A stretch of 64,000 bases of DNA from JACRIM01 sp964605185 (GTDB lineage: Bacteria; Planctomycetota; Phycisphaerae; UBA1845; UTPLA1), in the NCBI GenBank assembly GCA_964605185.1, contig CAZSBF010000002.1, forward strand, positions 1 through 64,000. The letters run 5' to 3'. Below the pieces are notes generated by a model. It had not been told where the DNA came from. It searched no databases and saw only the letters and a list, made by a program, of their open reading frames with translations. Positions 1-8,271 of this stretch are shown here, piece by piece; the stretch's first letter is position 1; each line of letters opens with the position of its first letter. The translations under genes and the position numbers were made by a program.

Positions 1-58
1 AACTACGACAACGCTTGAGAACAAAAAGGGAAGTCGATTAACTTAATGCCATTCGAGG

Positions 59-115
59 CATTCTACTTTTCCAGGCGTACGTAAAAGGCGTAAAAGGGGT
101 CATTCTACTTTTCCA
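59..115. repeat. Direct repeat, possible IS21-type end
   Basis: Two identical 15-base copies of cattctacttttcca lie 42 bases apart, separated by sequence with two gtaaaagg-like segments. From memory, IS21-family elements carry several such repeats at their ends. No element body is present to the right, so if this is an insertion-sequence end the body would lie left of the window or has been lost. The identification is tentative. Confidence 0.3.
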
Positions 116-356
116 ATCCCCGTTCACCCAACGCTCCCCTCCCGGCTTATCCGACATCCATCATACCGAGCCGCCGATGCCCGGCCCGTTCTCGCCCCTT
201 CACACGATCGACCTCCCGCCAACGGCACACCGCGATGCGACGACCATTATCGATTTACCGCCGCAACAACGCTCCCGCGATAACTCGCGAACATCGCATC
301 GGCCACGACCGCAACTCGGTCGCGACAAACAACTTATCAACAAAACCTCGCCCGCC

Positions 357-550
357 TGAAACAGCGAGCAAGAGTGATAGGTGTCCATGGGAAGAAAACA
401 GGAGCCGATTCATGATTACCGCGCTGCCAACACGTACCGCGCTGCCAACACGGTTCACTCCCAATCCGGCACGAAATCCAAAACCCGCGCAACAGTTTGT
501 GCATTCTTGCGGGCGCCAGTCCGGTTTTTGCGGCTTTTTGCGGGTTTTTT
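357..550 (+). repeat. Dispersed repeat, copy 1
   Basis: This copy starts with a 29-base core (tgaaacagcgagcaagagtg then ataggtgtc) at 357-385. It continues through a block with caacagtttgtgc, cttgcggg and a tgcggctttttgcgggt tail before a T-run near 550. A copy with the same order of blocks lies in inverted orientation at about 50753-50958, and a third copy of the core alone is at 51355-51380. The core differs at one of 29 positions between copies 1 and 2; the rest is diverged. I see no coding potential. It could be a non-autonomous mobile element or an extragenic palindromic repeat family. Confidence 0.5.
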
Positions 551-780
551 TTCGACCCGCGTCGCGCAGCGACCCCATCCGTCACTTGGCCCCTCGTCGA
601 AGATCCGCCCTAGCGGAGCCCCTCAGACCCTCGTCCCCTTTCGAATCACGCCGGCAAACGCCAGCAAGTGCCAGCGGTTTTCCATAAATCTGCGCCATTC
701 TGCGCAATCTGCGGTTTCAACTCCCCCGCCGCGACACGTTCGCCATTTGGAATTTCCTCCGGCCCCCAACCAACACCCAC

Positions 781-853
781 TGGGCGATACAGGACTCGAA
801 CCTGTGACCCCCTCGGTGTAAACGAGGTGCTCTGCCAATTGAGCTAATCGCCC
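781..853 (-). tRNA. tRNA-Val (anticodon TAC)
   Basis: On the minus strand the sequence folds as a complete 73-base tRNA. The acceptor stem GGGCGAT pairs with ATCGCCC and the discriminator base is A. The D-arm includes AGCTCAATTGGCAGAGC. The anticodon stem CCTCG/CGAGG encloses the loop TTTACAC, so the anticodon is TAC, which reads valine GTN codons. The T-arm contains GGTTCGAGTCC. CCA is not encoded. It stands alone, with yedK starting about 100 bases away on the other strand. Confidence 0.95.
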
Positions 854-951
854 GACGGACCGCCATTTTACGTCACCGACGACCGCCCGACAAACAGGGC
901 GGCGCCGCTATCATATTCACCGCGAAACTGCCGCCCGCAGGAGAAACGCGC

Positions 952-1677
952 ATGTGCGGACGATACACCCTCACGGCCGAAGCCGATGAACTCGCCGCCG
1001 AGTTCGATCTCGTCGAACCGATCCCCCTCGCCGCGCGCTACAACATCGCCCCCACCCAGCGCGTCCCCGTCGTTCGATTCCATGCTGCCGGCGACGCCCC
1101 GCCCAAGCGCGCCGTCGTCCGCATCACCGAGCCCGGCGGCGTGCGCCGGCTCGACATCCTCCGCTGGGGCCTCGTCCCCCATTGGGCCAAGGATCTCAAG
1201 TTCGGATTCCGCACCATCAACGCCCGCGCCGAAACCGTTGCGACGCAGCCGGCCTTCCGCGAGGCCTTCCGCAGCCGCCGCTGCCTCGTGCCCGCGAGCG
1301 GTTTCTACGAATGGCAGCGCGCCATGGAAGATGGCAAGGAAGTCAAACAACCGCGGTACATTCGTCGCGTGGGTGACAAACCAATGGCACTCGCCGGCCT
1401 CTGGGAATCCTGGACCGCGCCCGACGGGGAAGTCGTCGAGACCTTCACCATCATCACCACCAGCGCCAACGACGCGATTCGCCCCTTTCACGACCGGATG
1501 CCGGTAATCCTGCGTTCCGAAGATTATGAAGCGTGGCTAAACCCCGCGACCAAACCAGATGCACTGAAGGCCTTGCTCGTCCCCTGTCCGGCCGACTGGC
1601 TGTCCATCACGTCCGTGAGCCGCCGCGTGAACAGCCCGGGCTTCGACGACCCCGATTGCATCGTGGCGCTCACCTGA
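952..1677 (+). CDS. yedK: SOS response-associated peptidase family (YedK/HMCES)
   Basis: This 241-aa protein is a cytoplasmic SRAP-domain protein. The family forms a covalent thiazolidine link through Cys2 to abasic sites in single-stranded DNA and so shields them from strand cleavage. The sequence begins MCGRYTL, which places Cys2 directly after the initiator Met as the mechanism requires. Other family blocks are INARAET (active-site Asn), CLVPASGFYEW (Glu) and RPFHDRMPVIL (catalytic His). Length is normal for the family. The start has AGGAG 8 bases upstream. It is a single-gene unit between a tRNA and a convergent gene. No LexA box was identified. Confidence 0.95.
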   Translation: MCGRYTLTAEADELAAEFDLVEPIPLAARYNIAPTQRVPVVRFHAAGDAPPKRAVVRITEPGGVRRLDILRWGLVPHWAKDLKFGFRTINARAETVATQPAFREAFRSRRCLVPASGFYEWQRAMEDGKEVKQPRYIRRVGDKPMALAGLWESWTAPDGEVVETFTIITTSANDAIRPFHDRMPVILRSEDYEAWLNPATKPDALKALLVPCPADWLSITSVSRRVNSPGFDDPDCIVALT

Positions 1678-1698
1678 GGATGCGCCATGCTGGTGGCA

Positions 1699-2223
1699 TC
1701 AATAAAAGATGGTCAACACCAGGTGCGGCTCGGGGTGCAGCTTGGCTTCGAACATGCCCACCGCCGTCGTGGCCAGCTTCACAAAGGTCCCGGGATTGTG
1801 ATCCAGAAATTCGTTGACCAATTCGTCCATATGAGCCAACGCCGCGGGCGTCAGCTTGCTGTGAAAGGTCCGACAGCGCGTGGCCGGCTCGTTCACGGCA
1901 CCGAGGCCTCGCTTCAAATCCTGCTCGTGGTGCGTGCCCCCAAGAGAGCTGCCCTGGGCAAAGCTCAGGATCTTCGGCGCATCGCGGCCCTTTGGCATGT
2001 CCAACTCGTCGATCAACTCGAGCTTCTCATCCACTTCCTCTTTGGCGGGCTGCGCCGCGGCGGAAGCCTTTGCCGCCTCGATCAGCTGCTTGCGCTTCGC
2101 CTCCACACACCCCGGACACAGAAGGACACCCTGAACCAGACCGGCCGACTTGTTCACAATCTGCTCGGTGGTGATCTCTCCGTTGCACTGCTGGCAAACG
2201 CGACTGGTGACGACGTCGGACAT
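1699..2223 (-). CDS. Hypothetical protein with N-terminal zinc finger
   Basis: This 174-aa protein is not one I recognise. Residues 10-40 hold two Cys pairs (CQQC and CPGC) spaced like a treble-clef or zinc-ribbon site. A charged, Ala/Glu-rich linker follows, and then a C-terminal segment of about 70 residues with SKLTPAALAHMDELVNEF that is probably helical. I chose the ATG at 2223 because a longer frame would run into the downstream end of the methyltransferase gene, and because the zinc-finger motif begins right after this start. It lies downstream of the methyltransferase on the same strand with a 115-base gap, so it may be co-transcribed. No function is assigned. Confidence 0.75.
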   Translation of the reverse strand: MSDVVTSRVCQQCNGEITTEQIVNKSAGLVQGVLLCPGCVEAKRKQLIEAAKASAAAQPAKEEVDEKLELIDELDMPKGRDAPKILSFAQGSSLGGTHHEQDLKRGLGAVNEPATRCRTFHSKLTPAALAHMDELVNEFLDHNPGTFVKLATTAVGMFEAKLHPEPHLVLTIFY

Positions 2224-2338
2224 GGATGGCTTCCTCCTTCGTGCATCAGGCTCGAACGGCCTGTGGGAATCCCGCCACGCGATGGCGGCGGCAATAAGGA
2301 CGACCCCATTATACCGAACCGGGAGCGCAACAACCAAA

Positions 2339-3166
2339 TCAGTCCGAGGTCCGCTTCGCCTCGGCCGACAAACGCCGCTGGGCGATCCGCACCGCCGCCT
2401 TGGACGAATCGCATCCGAGAAAATCGCGGCCAAGTCGCTTCGCCGCCACGAGGGTGGTTCCGCTGCCACAGAAGAAATCCGCGACAGTGTCACCCTTGCG
2501 GCTTGAGGCCGTGATGATCCGTTCGAGCAGGGCAAGAGGCTTTTGGGTGGGCCAACCGGCGCGTTCGAGCGACACTGTGGACAAGAAAGGCAAGTCCCAC
2601 ACATCGGTCAGCGCCGGGCCGCGTGCGTCGAAGTAGAGCCGGCCTTTCGTGGTGGATTTGTAAGGTCGGCCTTGCTCGTCGCGCTTCAGGCCGTCAGTGC
2701 GATAGACGCCGTCACGCAACACGGTAAACCGGTGGCGGCCGAGCGTTCGGGCGTAGCAGAGAATGGTGTCATGCTTCCGTCCAAACCACTTTTGAGAGAC
2801 ACCGCCGGTCCGGTAGTGCCAGATGATCTCATTGAGGAAGTTCCGCCCGCCAAAGATAGTATCCAGTTGGATGCGCACATAATGGGCCGCACGCCAATCG
2901 AGATGGACGTAGAGCGTACCGGTCGTCGCAAGCAATCGGTGACACTCAACGAGCCGCGGGTAGAGAAACGCGAGGTATGTCTTGATGTCGCGCCACTGAT
3001 CGGCATACGCCGCCCCGCCGCCGCGCCGCACGCGATTCGTGCCGAACGGCGGATCGAGGTAGATGAGATCGATGGAGCCGCCGGGCAGCGACGCCATGTA
3101 TGGCAAATTGTCGCCGTGGTGGATGATCGGCTTCTTAACGCGAGGCGCAGTGGACTTCACGCGCAC
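2339..3166 (-). CDS. Solo beta-class DNA N4/N6 methyltransferase
   Basis: This 275-aa enzyme should transfer a methyl group from S-adenosylmethionine to adenine-N6 or cytosine-N4 in DNA. The catalytic motif IV (LIYLDPPFGTN, residues about 33-43) precedes motif I (DFFCGSGTT, about residue 235), the permuted order that defines beta-class enzymes. The WPTQKPLALLERII block before motif I is also typical. Target specificity cannot be read from sequence. There is no restriction endonuclease or specificity subunit nearby, so it is an orphan methyltransferase, possibly regulatory or a defence remnant. The start is GTG, with another GTG two codons later. It is divergent from nadC with 59 bases between the starts. 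Confidence 0.9.
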   Translation of the reverse strand: MRVKSTAPRVKKPIIHHGDNLPYMASLPGGSIDLIYLDPPFGTNRVRRGGGAAYADQWRDIKTYLAFLYPRLVECHRLLATTGTLYVHLDWRAAHYVRIQLDTIFGGRNFLNEIIWHYRTGGVSQKWFGRKHDTILCYARTLGRHRFTVLRDGVYRTDGLKRDEQGRPYKSTTKGRLYFDARGPALTDVWDLPFLSTVSLERAGWPTQKPLALLERIITASSRKGDTVADFFCGSGTTLVAAKRLGRDFLGCDSSKAAVRIAQRRLSAEAKRTSD

Positions 3167-3225
3167 TACAATACCCCGGAGACGAAGGCCTGTCAGTCAA
3201 GCAATCGACGCCTGAAGGAGCGACC

Positions 3226-4119
3226 ATGAGTTCATCCATAGATCCGCAGGCCCTCGCCAAGCTGCTCGAACTCGCTCGAGACGAGGACATCGGCCCCTTC
3301 GGCGATATCACCACGCGGTTGCTTCCTGAATCCGTCCTCGGCGCGACCGGTGCATGGGAATTGCGATCGCGTGGCAAAGGACGATTCGCCGGCGCGGAGA
3401 TCGTGCCGGAACTGCTCAAGACGCTCGCCCCGGAGGTAACACTCGATTGGCGCCTTCCATCGCCCGATGGCAAGCCGCTCGAACCCGGAACCACCATCGC
3501 GCGGCTGACCGGCAGTACGCACCAGATGCTCGTGGCCGAGCGAACTATCCTCAATTTCCTGCAGCACCTCTGCGGAATCGCCTCGCTCACCGAGCGCTAC
3601 GTCACCGCCATCGCCGGGACCCACGCCAAAATCTACGACACGCGAAAGACCACGCCCGGCCTGCGATCCCTTGAGAAATACGCGGTCCGCTGCGGCGGCG
3701 GCCACAACCACCGCATCGGCCTCTACGACGCCATCCTCATCAAAGACAACCACCTCGCCGGCATCCCAACCACGCGCCTCGCACACACCGTGTTCGAGAT
3801 GCTCAACCACGTTTCAACGTTGCCGGCCCGCCCGGCCTTTGTGGAGGTTGAGTGCGATGACCTCGCGCAATTTGAGCAACTGCTGCGAGTCGTCGGGATC
3901 GACGTCATCCTGCTCGATAACTTCGAGAACTCCGAACTTCACGCCGCCGTCTCAATACGAAACGGCAGTGGCTTGCGCGGGAAGATCGAGCTTGAGGCCA
4001 GCGGCGGCATTACGCTCGAAACAATTCGTGGCGTGGCGGAGACGGGTGTCGAACGAATCGCCGTCGGCGCCATCACTCACTCGGCGCCCATCCTCGATCT
4101 CGGACTCGACGCCGTATAA
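3226..4119 (+). CDS. nadC: Nicotinate-nucleotide pyrophosphorylase (carboxylating)
   Basis: This 297-aa quinolinate phosphoribosyltransferase converts quinolinate and PRPP to nicotinate mononucleotide, CO2 and PPi in de novo NAD synthesis. Diagnostic blocks are ERTILNFLQHLCGIAS, the PRPP/quinolinate site DTRKTTPGLRSLEKYAVRCG, GGHNHRIGLYD, IKDNH, VEVEC and VILLDN, followed by the C-terminal EASGGI strand and a GVERIAVGAITH phosphate loop. Length and motif order are standard. GAAGGAG lies just upstream of the ATG. birA follows 7 bases after the stop. nadD sits far away at 22 kb, so the NAD genes are scattered; nadA and nadB are not in the window. Confidence 0.97.
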   Translation: MSSSIDPQALAKLLELARDEDIGPFGDITTRLLPESVLGATGAWELRSRGKGRFAGAEIVPELLKTLAPEVTLDWRLPSPDGKPLEPGTTIARLTGSTHQMLVAERTILNFLQHLCGIASLTERYVTAIAGTHAKIYDTRKTTPGLRSLEKYAVRCGGGHNHRIGLYDAILIKDNHLAGIPTTRLAHTVFEMLNHVSTLPARPAFVEVECDDLAQFEQLLRVVGIDVILLDNFENSELHAAVSIRNGSGLRGKIELEASGGITLETIRGVAETGVERIAVGAITHSAPILDLGLDAV

Positions 4120-4126
4120 TGCAACC

Positions 4127-4927
4127 ATGTCGCACCGACTTTCCGCCGAAGCGCTTCACGACGGCCTCACCACCGAACGCATCGGGCGAACCATCACCGT
4201 CCTCGACGAAGTCGACAGCACAAACTCCTACGCCCTGGACAGGCTCGCCCGCGACGAAGGCACCGCAGCCGACGGGCACGTCATTATCGCGGAGCACCAA
4301 ACTGCCGGACGCGGGCGACTCGGGCGAAGTTGGCAATCACCACGCGGCGCAGGCCTGACGCTGACGACATTGCTCTGGGAACGCCCGGAATCATTCTCGA
4401 CGGCCCGGCTCATCATGGCGGCCGCCGTCGCCGTCGCGCGGGCGGTGGAACACACTACCGACGTGGTTCCGACCATTCGGTGGCCCAACGACATTTACGT
4501 GAAGGAAAAGAAGCTAACCGGAATCCTCGTCGAAGCCCGAGCTTGCGCAAACCAACCCATGCCCATCGCGGTCGGGATCGGGCTCAATTGTCTGCAGCAC
4601 GTTGGCCACTTTCCGCCGGAAATCCGCGAATCCGCCACGTCGCTGGAGATTGAGTCACGAGGACCAATCGACCGAGTCGCGGTCGCGCGGGGGCTAATCG
4701 GTGAATTGGACCGCTGCTTTTCGCGAAAGAGGCCGCTGAGCGATGACGCAATCGCGACGGAATGGCGCGAGCGATCCTCGGACATCGGCTCACGCGTCAC
4801 GGTTCGATGCGATGGCAAGTCGTACACGGGGCAAATTTTGGACATCAACCCGCACGCAGGAATGCTGCTCCAGCTCGACGTCGGCGGACGACGGGAGTTT
4901 GACCTGGCCACGATCACGCGCGGCTGA
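4127..4927 (+). CDS. birA: Biotin--[acetyl-CoA-carboxylase] ligase
   Basis: This 266-aa ligase activates biotin with ATP and attaches it to a lysine of biotin carboxyl carrier proteins. It has the biotinoyl-AMP loop GRGRLGRSW at about residues 61-69, RWPNDIYVKEKKLTGILVE, and VGIGLNC, and then the small SH3-like C-terminal domain. It lacks the N-terminal winged-helix domain of E. coli BirA, so it should be a ligase without repressor function. The ATG is 7 bases after the nadC stop. The sequence GTATAATGCAACC before it carries no ribosome binding site but does contain TATAAT 6 bases before the ATG, so an internal promoter making a leaderless transcript is possible. Confidence 0.95.
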   Translation: MSHRLSAEALHDGLTTERIGRTITVLDEVDSTNSYALDRLARDEGTAADGHVIIAEHQTAGRGRLGRSWQSPRGAGLTLTTLLWERPESFSTARLIMAAAVAVARAVEHTTDVVPTIRWPNDIYVKEKKLTGILVEARACANQPMPIAVGIGLNCLQHVGHFPPEIRESATSLEIESRGPIDRVAVARGLIGELDRCFSRKRPLSDDAIATEWRERSSDIGSRVTVRCDGKSYTGQILDINPHAGMLLQLDVGGRREFDLATITRG

Positions 4928-4975
4928 CGAAATCGCAAGCCGCGGGAGCTGAGCCACCGATTGACTTGTGGATGA

Positions 4976-5692
4976 TTACATCGCCGCCGCGCGAGTCACG
5001 CGATCGCGGACCCAGTCGGAGGTGACGCCCTTCTCAGCGAGCATCTGGGAAACGAAGCTCTCCGGATCGCGCAGCATGGCGAGCAGGAGGTGTTCGTCCT
5101 TGATTTCGCCTTGACCGAGTCGATTCGCTGAATCAACTGCCATAATCAGGGTGTGCCAGAACTTGGGGGAGCGAAAGGCCTTGGCCAGTTCGCCCTGGTG
5201 GATCCACTCCAACGCATCATGGCCGGATGCGGTGTGGCTGTGATCCTCGTGGGTGCTGGAGCGGAGGATCGTGAGGATCTCCTCGCGGGCCTTATCGATC
5301 GTCAGACCGCGCTGAGTGAGAATCTTCGCCGGGGCATTCGCGCCTTCGCGGAGCAAGCCGAGCAGGAAGTGCTCGGTGCCGACATACTTGTGGCCGAGCT
5401 TGCGGGCCTCGTCGATGGCATAGCCAATGACTTGGCGCGTCTCTTCCTTCTGAGCCATCTTGGTCTGATGGATTTCCTTGTGGCCGGGCTCAATCGTCTT
5501 GTTGAGGTCGGAGCGATAGGCTTCAAGGTCGATGTCGAGGTTCTGCATCACCACCCACGCCACGCAGGAACCCATGGAAAGGATTCCGAGCATGATGTGC
5601 GTCGGGGCGAGGTAGTCGTGGTGTAGCCGAACGGCCTCCTGATTGGCGAGAGCCATGGCTCGGCGGGCGCGGTCGCTGAATCTTTCGTGCAC
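4976..5692 (-). CDS. Clp N-terminal-domain protein without ATPase
   Basis: This 238-aa protein consists of two Clp_N (ClpA/ClpC-type) modules. The first, from residue 1, reads FSDRARRAMALANQEA...HDYLAPTHIMLGIL. Its second repeat reads YAIDEARKLGHKYVGTEHFLLGLLREG. A further related repeat is near residues 170-235 (FWHTLIMAVDSANRLGQG..DEHLLLAMLRDP). There is no Walker A motif and no AAA+ module, so it cannot unfold proteins itself. By analogy with ClpS and stand-alone Clp N-domain proteins it may deliver or recognise substrates; that is inference. The start is GTG with GGAGG upstream. It lies 79 bases downstream of fusA on the same strand. Confidence 0.85.
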   Translation of the reverse strand: MHERFSDRARRAMALANQEAVRLHHDYLAPTHIMLGILSMGSCVAWVVMQNLDIDLEAYRSDLNKTIEPGHKEIHQTKMAQKEETRQVIGYAIDEARKLGHKYVGTEHFLLGLLREGANAPAKILTQRGLTIDKAREEILTILRSSTHEDHSHTASGHDALEWIHQGELAKAFRSPKFWHTLIMAVDSANRLGQGEIKDEHLLLAMLRDPESFVSQMLAEKGVTSDWVRDRVTRAAAM

Positions 5693-5771
5693 GGGAGGAT
5701 CCTCCTCAACGCGGCGAACTCATTCGCCGGCGGGTCTTTGTTTGCAGCCGCAATCGGCTGAAAAAATTAGT

Positions 5772-7934
5772 TTACTTCTTAGCCGGCGGTGCAGGGGCCT
5801 TCCCGGCTTTTTGGAGTCTCACGGTTTCAATGATTTCCGCTTGAATCGCTGCGGGGACTCGCTTGTATTTCAGGAATTCCATCGTAAAGGTTGCCTTACC
5901 CTGCGACATGGAGCGCACGTCGGTGGCGTAGCCGAACATCTTGGCGAGCGGCACTTCGGCATCAATGATGGCCAGCGGACCGCGATTCTCGGTGCCCATG
6001 ACGAGTCCGCGTCGAGCCGAAAGGTCTCCGATGATGGAGCCCTGGAACTCGATGGGGCATTCAGCCTGCACCTTCATGATCGGTTCGAGCAGGACTGGCT
6101 TGCTGGCGAGGAAGGCTTCCTTAAAGGCGTCGCGGGCGCAGATCTGAAACGCCATGTCGGACGAATCGACGGCGTGCGACGAGCCATCTTCGAGAATCAT
6201 CTTCACGCCGGTGATCGGGAAGCCGGCGACGGGGCCTTTGCCAAGGACGGATTGGAATCCCTTGTCGACGGACGGGATGTACTCGCTGGGAATGCGGCCA
6301 CCGAAGACCTTGTTTTCAAATTCGTATGGTTCTTCGTGATCTTCCGGAAGCGGCTCAAGCGTGCCGACGACGTGGGCGAACTGGCCGGAGCCGCCGGTCT
6401 GCTTCTTGTGTTTGTAATTGTATTCGACCGACTTGGACGGCGATTCGCGATAGCTGACCTTTGGCTGGCCAACAGTGACATCAACCTTGTATTCGCGGCG
6501 GATGCGCTCGCAATAGACGTCGAGGTGCAATTCGCCCATGCCGCTGATGAGCGTGTCGCCGGTGTCGGGGTCGGTGGCGACGTGGAAGGTCGGGTCTTCC
6601 TTTGAGAATCGGGAGAGCGCCTTCGAGAACTTGTCGCGGTCGGCCGTCTTGGTGGGCGACACAGCGAGCGAAATGACAGGGTCCATGATGTGCATGGACT
6701 CCATCGTGTAATTCACGCCTTCGGAACAGAAGGTATCGCCGGAGATGCAGTCGAGTCCGACAACGGCGACGATGTCGCCGGCTGTGGCGGAGTCCATATC
6801 CTCGCGGTCGTTGGCGTGCATACGCACGATACGGCTAAAGCGGGATGGCTTGCGTGTACGGGAGTTGTTGTAGCGATCACCACGAATCATCTTGCCCTGA
6901 TAGATTCGCATGAAGGTGAGCTGGCCGAAGCTCTCGTCGACGAGCTTAAACGCCAGTGCGACAAGCGGCGTTTCGGGATTGGAGGTTAGAGGCACCTCGG
7001 CTTCTTCATTGTCGAGATCGAGGGCGAACATCTCGCGATCCAGCGGACTCGGAAGATAGCGCACCATGGCATCGAGGAGCAACTGAACGCCGCGATTTCG
7101 GTAGGCCGAACCCATGAGAACCGGGGTGAACTGTGCGGAAATGGTGCCACGGCGGATGATCGCGTGGATCATGTCCTCGGGGACGGGCTTTTCCTCAAGC
7201 ATAATGCTGAGAAGTTCGTCATCGTAGAGGCTGAGGGCATCCAACATTCCGGTACGGGCACTCTTGGCCTCGTCGACCATGTCGGCGGGGATTTCTTCGT
7301 AGCGAATCTTTTCGCCATTATCACCGTCGAAGTACACAGCCTTCATCTTGATCAGATCCACAACGCCGTTGTGGTCGTTTCCGAGGCCGATCGGGAGTTG
7401 AAGCTGAATGGTAGTGAGGTCGAGCTTCTCTTCGAGACCCTTGATGACGTTGACCGGGTCTGCGCCACCGCGATCAAGCTTGTTGATAAAGCAGATTCGC
7501 GGAACGTTGTAGCGCTTCATCTGGCGGTCGACGGTGATGGACTGCGACTGCACGCCGGCAACACCGCAGAGCACGAGAATCGCACCGTCCAACACGCGAA
7601 GCGAACGCTCAACTTCAACGGTGAAATCCACGTGGCCGGGGGTGTCAATGATGTTGATTTCGGAATCGTTCCACTGGACCTGCGTGGCGGCGCTGGTGAT
7701 GGTGATACCGCGCTCCTTCTCAAGCTCCATGTGGTCCATGGTGGCGCCATCGCCGCCGCCCTTGACTTCGCTGATCTTGTGAATGCGGCCGGCATAGAAC
7801 AGGATGCGCTCAGTGAGCGTCGTCTTGCCGGAGTCAATGTGAGCGGAAATTCCGACGTTACGCAGTTTGCTGATCGGGGAAGCGTTCATGGAATCAAGGT
7901 CTCGCAGGGCTTTGGGGCCGGGTATGACGGCCAT
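5772..7934 (-). CDS. fusA: Translation elongation factor G
   Basis: This 720-aa GTPase drives ribosomal translocation. G-motifs are AHIDSGKTT (G1), RGITITSAAT (G2), DTPGH (G3), NKLD (G4) and GSA (G5), followed by domains II-V with GELHLDV and the domain IV region GGSGQFAHV. The N-terminus AHIDSGKTTLTERILFYAGRI resembles the mitochondrial/spd EF-G1 subgroup found in planctomycetes and spirochaetes rather than E. coli EF-G; this assignment is from memory of the family. The ATG at 7934 has GGAG 8 bases upstream. An internal Met at residue 16 lacks a good site. No tufA or rpsL/rpsG genes are adjacent, so the str operon arrangement is lost. A second EF-G lies at 39.3 kb. Confidence 0.96.
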   Translation of the reverse strand: MAVIPGPKALRDLDSMNASPISKLRNVGISAHIDSGKTTLTERILFYAGRIHKISEVKGGGDGATMDHMELEKERGITITSAATQVQWNDSEINIIDTPGHVDFTVEVERSLRVLDGAILVLCGVAGVQSQSITVDRQMKRYNVPRICFINKLDRGGADPVNVIKGLEEKLDLTTIQLQLPIGLGNDHNGVVDLIKMKAVYFDGDNGEKIRYEEIPADMVDEAKSARTGMLDALSLYDDELLSIMLEEKPVPEDMIHAIIRRGTISAQFTPVLMGSAYRNRGVQLLLDAMVRYLPSPLDREMFALDLDNEEAEVPLTSNPETPLVALAFKLVDESFGQLTFMRIYQGKMIRGDRYNNSRTRKPSRFSRIVRMHANDREDMDSATAGDIVAVVGLDCISGDTFCSEGVNYTMESMHIMDPVISLAVSPTKTADRDKFSKALSRFSKEDPTFHVATDPDTGDTLISGMGELHLDVYCERIRREYKVDVTVGQPKVSYRESPSKSVEYNYKHKKQTGGSGQFAHVVGTLEPLPEDHEEPYEFENKVFGGRIPSEYIPSVDKGFQSVLGKGPVAGFPITGVKMILEDGSSHAVDSSDMAFQICARDAFKEAFLASKPVLLEPIMKVQAECPIEFQGSIIGDLSARRGLVMGTENRGPLAIIDAEVPLAKMFGYATDVRSMSQGKATFTMEFLKYKRVPAAIQAEIIETVRLQKAGKAPAPPAKK

Positions 7935-8271
7935 GGCCGAATCTCCAGATATCTGACACGCGGTCTATACACCAAGCCGGCGTTTTTCGGCATCGGTGGG
8001 GAACTCCCGGCGGCCGCCCGACATCGGGCTGCGATTAGGTTCAGTGATGCCTGTGAATCCGGGAAAACGACCGACATGCGGACATACCGGAGGCAATTCA
8101 GCCGAGCCCCGCACTATATCGGAGGTTTAAAAGGCTGTCAAAGTTAATCTTCGGGGAAGCCCGCCAACCCCGCCTGGCGGGGCTGAAATCGCGGGTGAGC
8201 GACAACGACCAAGGCTTGAGCATCGAGTTCTCTTGCCAAAAGTGGCTGATGCCGCGGACGACTTCCAGACC
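7935..8271. other. Intergenic region, 337 bases
   Basis: This lies between fusA (its upstream side) and the 3' end of the DUF2252 gene, both on the minus strand, so it must hold the fusA promoter and possibly a terminator. A GC-rich hairpin ccccgcc/ggcgggg sits near 8170-8185 but has no T-run. I see no gene. Confidence 0.5.

Larger units (their letters stand above)
1..780. other. Gene-free region with repeats
   Basis: I see no convincing gene in these 780 bases. Short open frames exist on both strands but none has a ribosome binding site, a recognisable motif or planctomycete-like coding bias. A 15-base direct repeat (cattctacttttcca) occurs at 59-73 and 101-115, with taaaagg-type sequence between the copies. 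This resembles the repeated ends of IS21-family elements, but no transposase is in the window. Positions 357-550 hold a copy of a dispersed repeat that recurs inverted near 50.9 kb. The section from 590 to 780 shows nothing I can interpret. Confidence 0.6.

Noticed and set aside
5740..5771. Terminator hairpin after fusA
   Set aside because: The cagccg/cggctg hairpin has its T-run on the wrong side for the fusA strand.
5643..8147. Long plus-strand frames opposite fusA
   Set aside because: EF-G G-motifs on the minus strand explain the sequence; the opposite frames have no ribosome binding sites or motifs.
8160..8190. Terminator in the fusA upstream region
   Set aside because: The ccccgcc/ggcgggg hairpin lacks a T-run on either strand.
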